In this document: positions 62,712-64,000 of the stretch, piece after piece
Position numbering within the stretch: position 1 is the first letter of the stretch
Layout: every line of letters begins with the position of its first letter
NCBI GenBank assembly: GCA_902567045.1
Contig: CACFLJ010000001.1
Coordinates: 1 to 64,000, forward strand
Direction: 5' to 3'
Length of the DNA: 64,000 nt
Source: an uncultured Pelagibacteraceae bacterium
Lineage (GTDB): Bacteria; Pseudomonadota; Alphaproteobacteria; Pelagibacterales; Pelagibacteraceae
The notes under the pieces: generated by a model
What the model saw: only the letters and a program-made list of their open reading frames with translations
The model's database searches: none
Told to the model about the DNA's origin: nothing
Position numbers and translations under genes: made by a program

Positions 62712-64000
62712 ATTTTACTAATCTGCCATTCAATTAATTGTTCATTATTTTGAGTTATACCCGAGATAAATATATTCTGATTCTCAATATATTTATTTTT
62801 ATTGCCAAAGTATAGTCCAGTTTCTACTCCTATCAATCCATCATTTGAAAAGAATCTCCAACCAGAATTCTCTAACTCTATTAAAACAGATTTATTATCT
62901 TGAAGTTTTGTTACTTTAATATTTGGAAGAAGATGAAATCTTATATCAAAGTTTGTAACCTTAAAATTTTTCTTTTTGATAAGTTTTTCTTTTCCAAATA
63001 GAATATTTTTATCAACATCGAATTTTAAATTTCTTTGATGTATCACTCCATATCTTGATAAATATCCATCATGCGAACATTTAATACTCCAGTAGTTTTT
63101 TTCATAAGTTACTTCATTGTCAAACGTCTTGAGTCCTTTGTTAACTGTACTGAGCCCCTTATCATTTTTTTTAAAATTACAAGCAGAGGAATTATCTAGT
63201 ATTAATGTTGAGTGAGTTGCAGTTGATTTAGAAATCGAGTTTAGCTGATGATTATAATCTTGAAAATAACCAGAGTTTGTAATTAGTTTTGCATTTTTAA
63301 AAAAAAATTCAAATGATAATGGTCCACTTTGATAATTTTCGGAGTAATTTTTTGATGGGTTATTTCCTGTATCCATTGCCAGGATTACATTTTTATTTTT
63401 TAAGATTGTATATCCTGAAATATCAAACTTATCATTTTTAAACTTATATCTAAAAAGAGATAAATATTTATCAAAGTCTTTGCTATCAGAACTACTATTA
63501 CCGTTAAATAATAAATTTTGCTTTAATGATCCCCAAAAAAAATCATAAGACTTGCCAAGATAATGAATTATTTCATCTAAGTACTCTGGAATATCATTAA
63601 GAGAGTCTTTAAGTAGCTCTCTTATCAAAATAAAATATTTTAAGTAAAATATCATCTGTCTTATATTTCTTGATTTTGGAAAGTAGTTATTATCAAAAGA
63701 GGTATTAATAATTTTTTTAAGCAAAGCTAAGCCATACTCTAAGAATCTGCTGTTTTTGTAAGCTATTCCTGCAAGAGTTATAGCTGTACATCCGACCATT
63801 TTATTATTTAATTCGGATGATCTATCAATTTCATTTATCAAATGATTTACTTGTTTACTGATTATTTCATTGAAACTATTTTTATAATTATTTCCAGATT
63901 TGTCATATGTTATTTTTGAATTTGAAATCCAAGCTATTACCCTTTTCGAAAGAATATCTATTTCCCAACTCTTTGTTTCATAATTTTTATTTCTTTTAAT
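62708..64000 (-). CDS. Heparinase II/III-family protein (5' end beyond window)
   Basis: The frame is open to the right edge, so the N-terminus is missing; at least 430 residues are visible. The helical toroid part (INEIDRSSELNNKMVGCTAITLAGIAY, SRNIRQMIFYLKYFILIREL, YLDEIIHYLGKSYDFF) precedes the beta-sandwich characteristic of heparinase II/III (GPLSFEFFFKNAKLITNSGYF, STATHSTLILDNSSA, HDGYLSRYGVIHQRNL). In alphaproteobacteria this gene regularly precedes purH. The presumed role is cleavage of uronic-acid polysaccharide or a cell-envelope glycan; substrate unknown. Confidence 0.88.
   Translation of the reverse strand: MKRNKNYETKSWEIDILSKRVIAWISNSKITYDKSGNNYKNSFNEIISKQVNHLINEIDRSSELNNKMVGCTAITLAGIAYKNSRFLEYGLALLKKIINTSFDNNYFPKSRNIRQMIFYLKYFILIRELLKDSLNDIPEYLDEIIHYLGKSYDFFWGSLKQNLLFNGNSSSDSKDFDKYLSLFRYKFKNDKFDISGYTILKNKNVILAMDTGNNPSKNYSENYQSGPLSFEFFFKNAKLITNSGYFQDYNHQLNSISKSTATHSTLILDNSSACNFKKNDKGLSTVNKGLKTFDNEVTYEKNYWSIKCSHDGYLSRYGVIHQRNLKFDVDKNILFGKEKLIKKKNFKVTNFDIRFHLLPNIKVTKLQDNKSVLIELENSGWRFFSNDGLIGVETGLYFGNKNKYIENQNIFISGITQNNEQLIEWQISKI

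Noticed and set aside
1-64000. CRISPR arrays, insertion sequences, prophage
   Set aside because: No regularly spaced repeats, transposase, integrase or phage structural genes were seen.

Overview
The window looks like chromosome from a SAR11 alphaproteobacterium (Pelagibacterales, Candidatus Pelagibacter type). Three things point there: very AT-rich DNA with almost all Arg codons AGA and Lys/Asn/Ile-rich proteins; extreme packing, with many 4-8 bp gene overlaps and intergenic gaps mostly under 50 bp; and alphaproteobacterial gene order throughout. No insertion sequences, phage genes or CRISPR arrays were seen. The only structural RNA recognised is one tRNA-Gly(GCC).

Layout. 1-4 kb: an rdgB-like remnant, then grpE-dnaK-dnaJ and a 33-residue membrane peptide. 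4-13 kb: photolyase/cryptochrome, a secreted Cys-rich protein paired with an FG-GAP/ASPIC protein, dapB, an FkbM-type methyltransferase, nth, a PfkB-family (adenosine) kinase, a 35-residue ArfA-like rescue factor, a winged-helix regulator, an L,D-transpeptidase, yggS and a thiE-like gene. 13.2-16 kb: two paralogous porins with a winged-helix regulator between them, inserted into an otherwise conserved block. 16-31 kb: the origin-proximal block (DUF3576 lipoprotein, leuS, lptE, holA, then parB-parA-rsmG-mnmG-mnmE, rho, hemJ-hemH-hemE). It contains a perfect parS site in rsmG, a near-perfect one in mnmG, and a sulfotransferase inserted between mnmE and rho.

30.9-31.2 kb: the hemE/PPDK-regulator intergenic region, where oriC lies in Caulobacter and Rickettsia. 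It holds a perfect DnaA box and is proposed as the chromosomal origin. 31-45 kb: the other origin arm (ppdK regulator, maf, aroE, coaE, dnaQ, secB, fxsA, tim44-like, smr, hslVU, hisBHAFE), then a malyl-CoA lyase and malate-CoA ligase-like gene set, a HIT protein and a GNAT protein. 45-54 kb: lolA, ftsK, a UbiH-family hydroxylase, a Lon-N protein, a TPR / 2OG-Fe(II) oxygenase / TPR-sulfotransferase cassette, and a pair of acyltransferases resembling ornithine-lipid synthesis enzymes.

54.5-60 kb: an accessory stretch ending at tRNA-Gly. It holds a small NTF2-like protein, an orphan signal peptide, a YqaA-type membrane protein, a phosphonate-type ABC transporter (phnDCE) with a linked methyltransferase, a MORN protein and a zinc-ribbon protein. 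60-64 kb: another sulfotransferase, phhB, purH and a heparinase II/III-family protein that runs off the right edge.

The most notable items are the oriC/parS architecture, the 35-residue ArfA-like gene, a 37-nt leader shared by two unrelated loci (one with only an orphan signal peptide), the duplicated porin module with shared palindromes and terminators, and the phnDCE-methyltransferase operon with atypical codon use.
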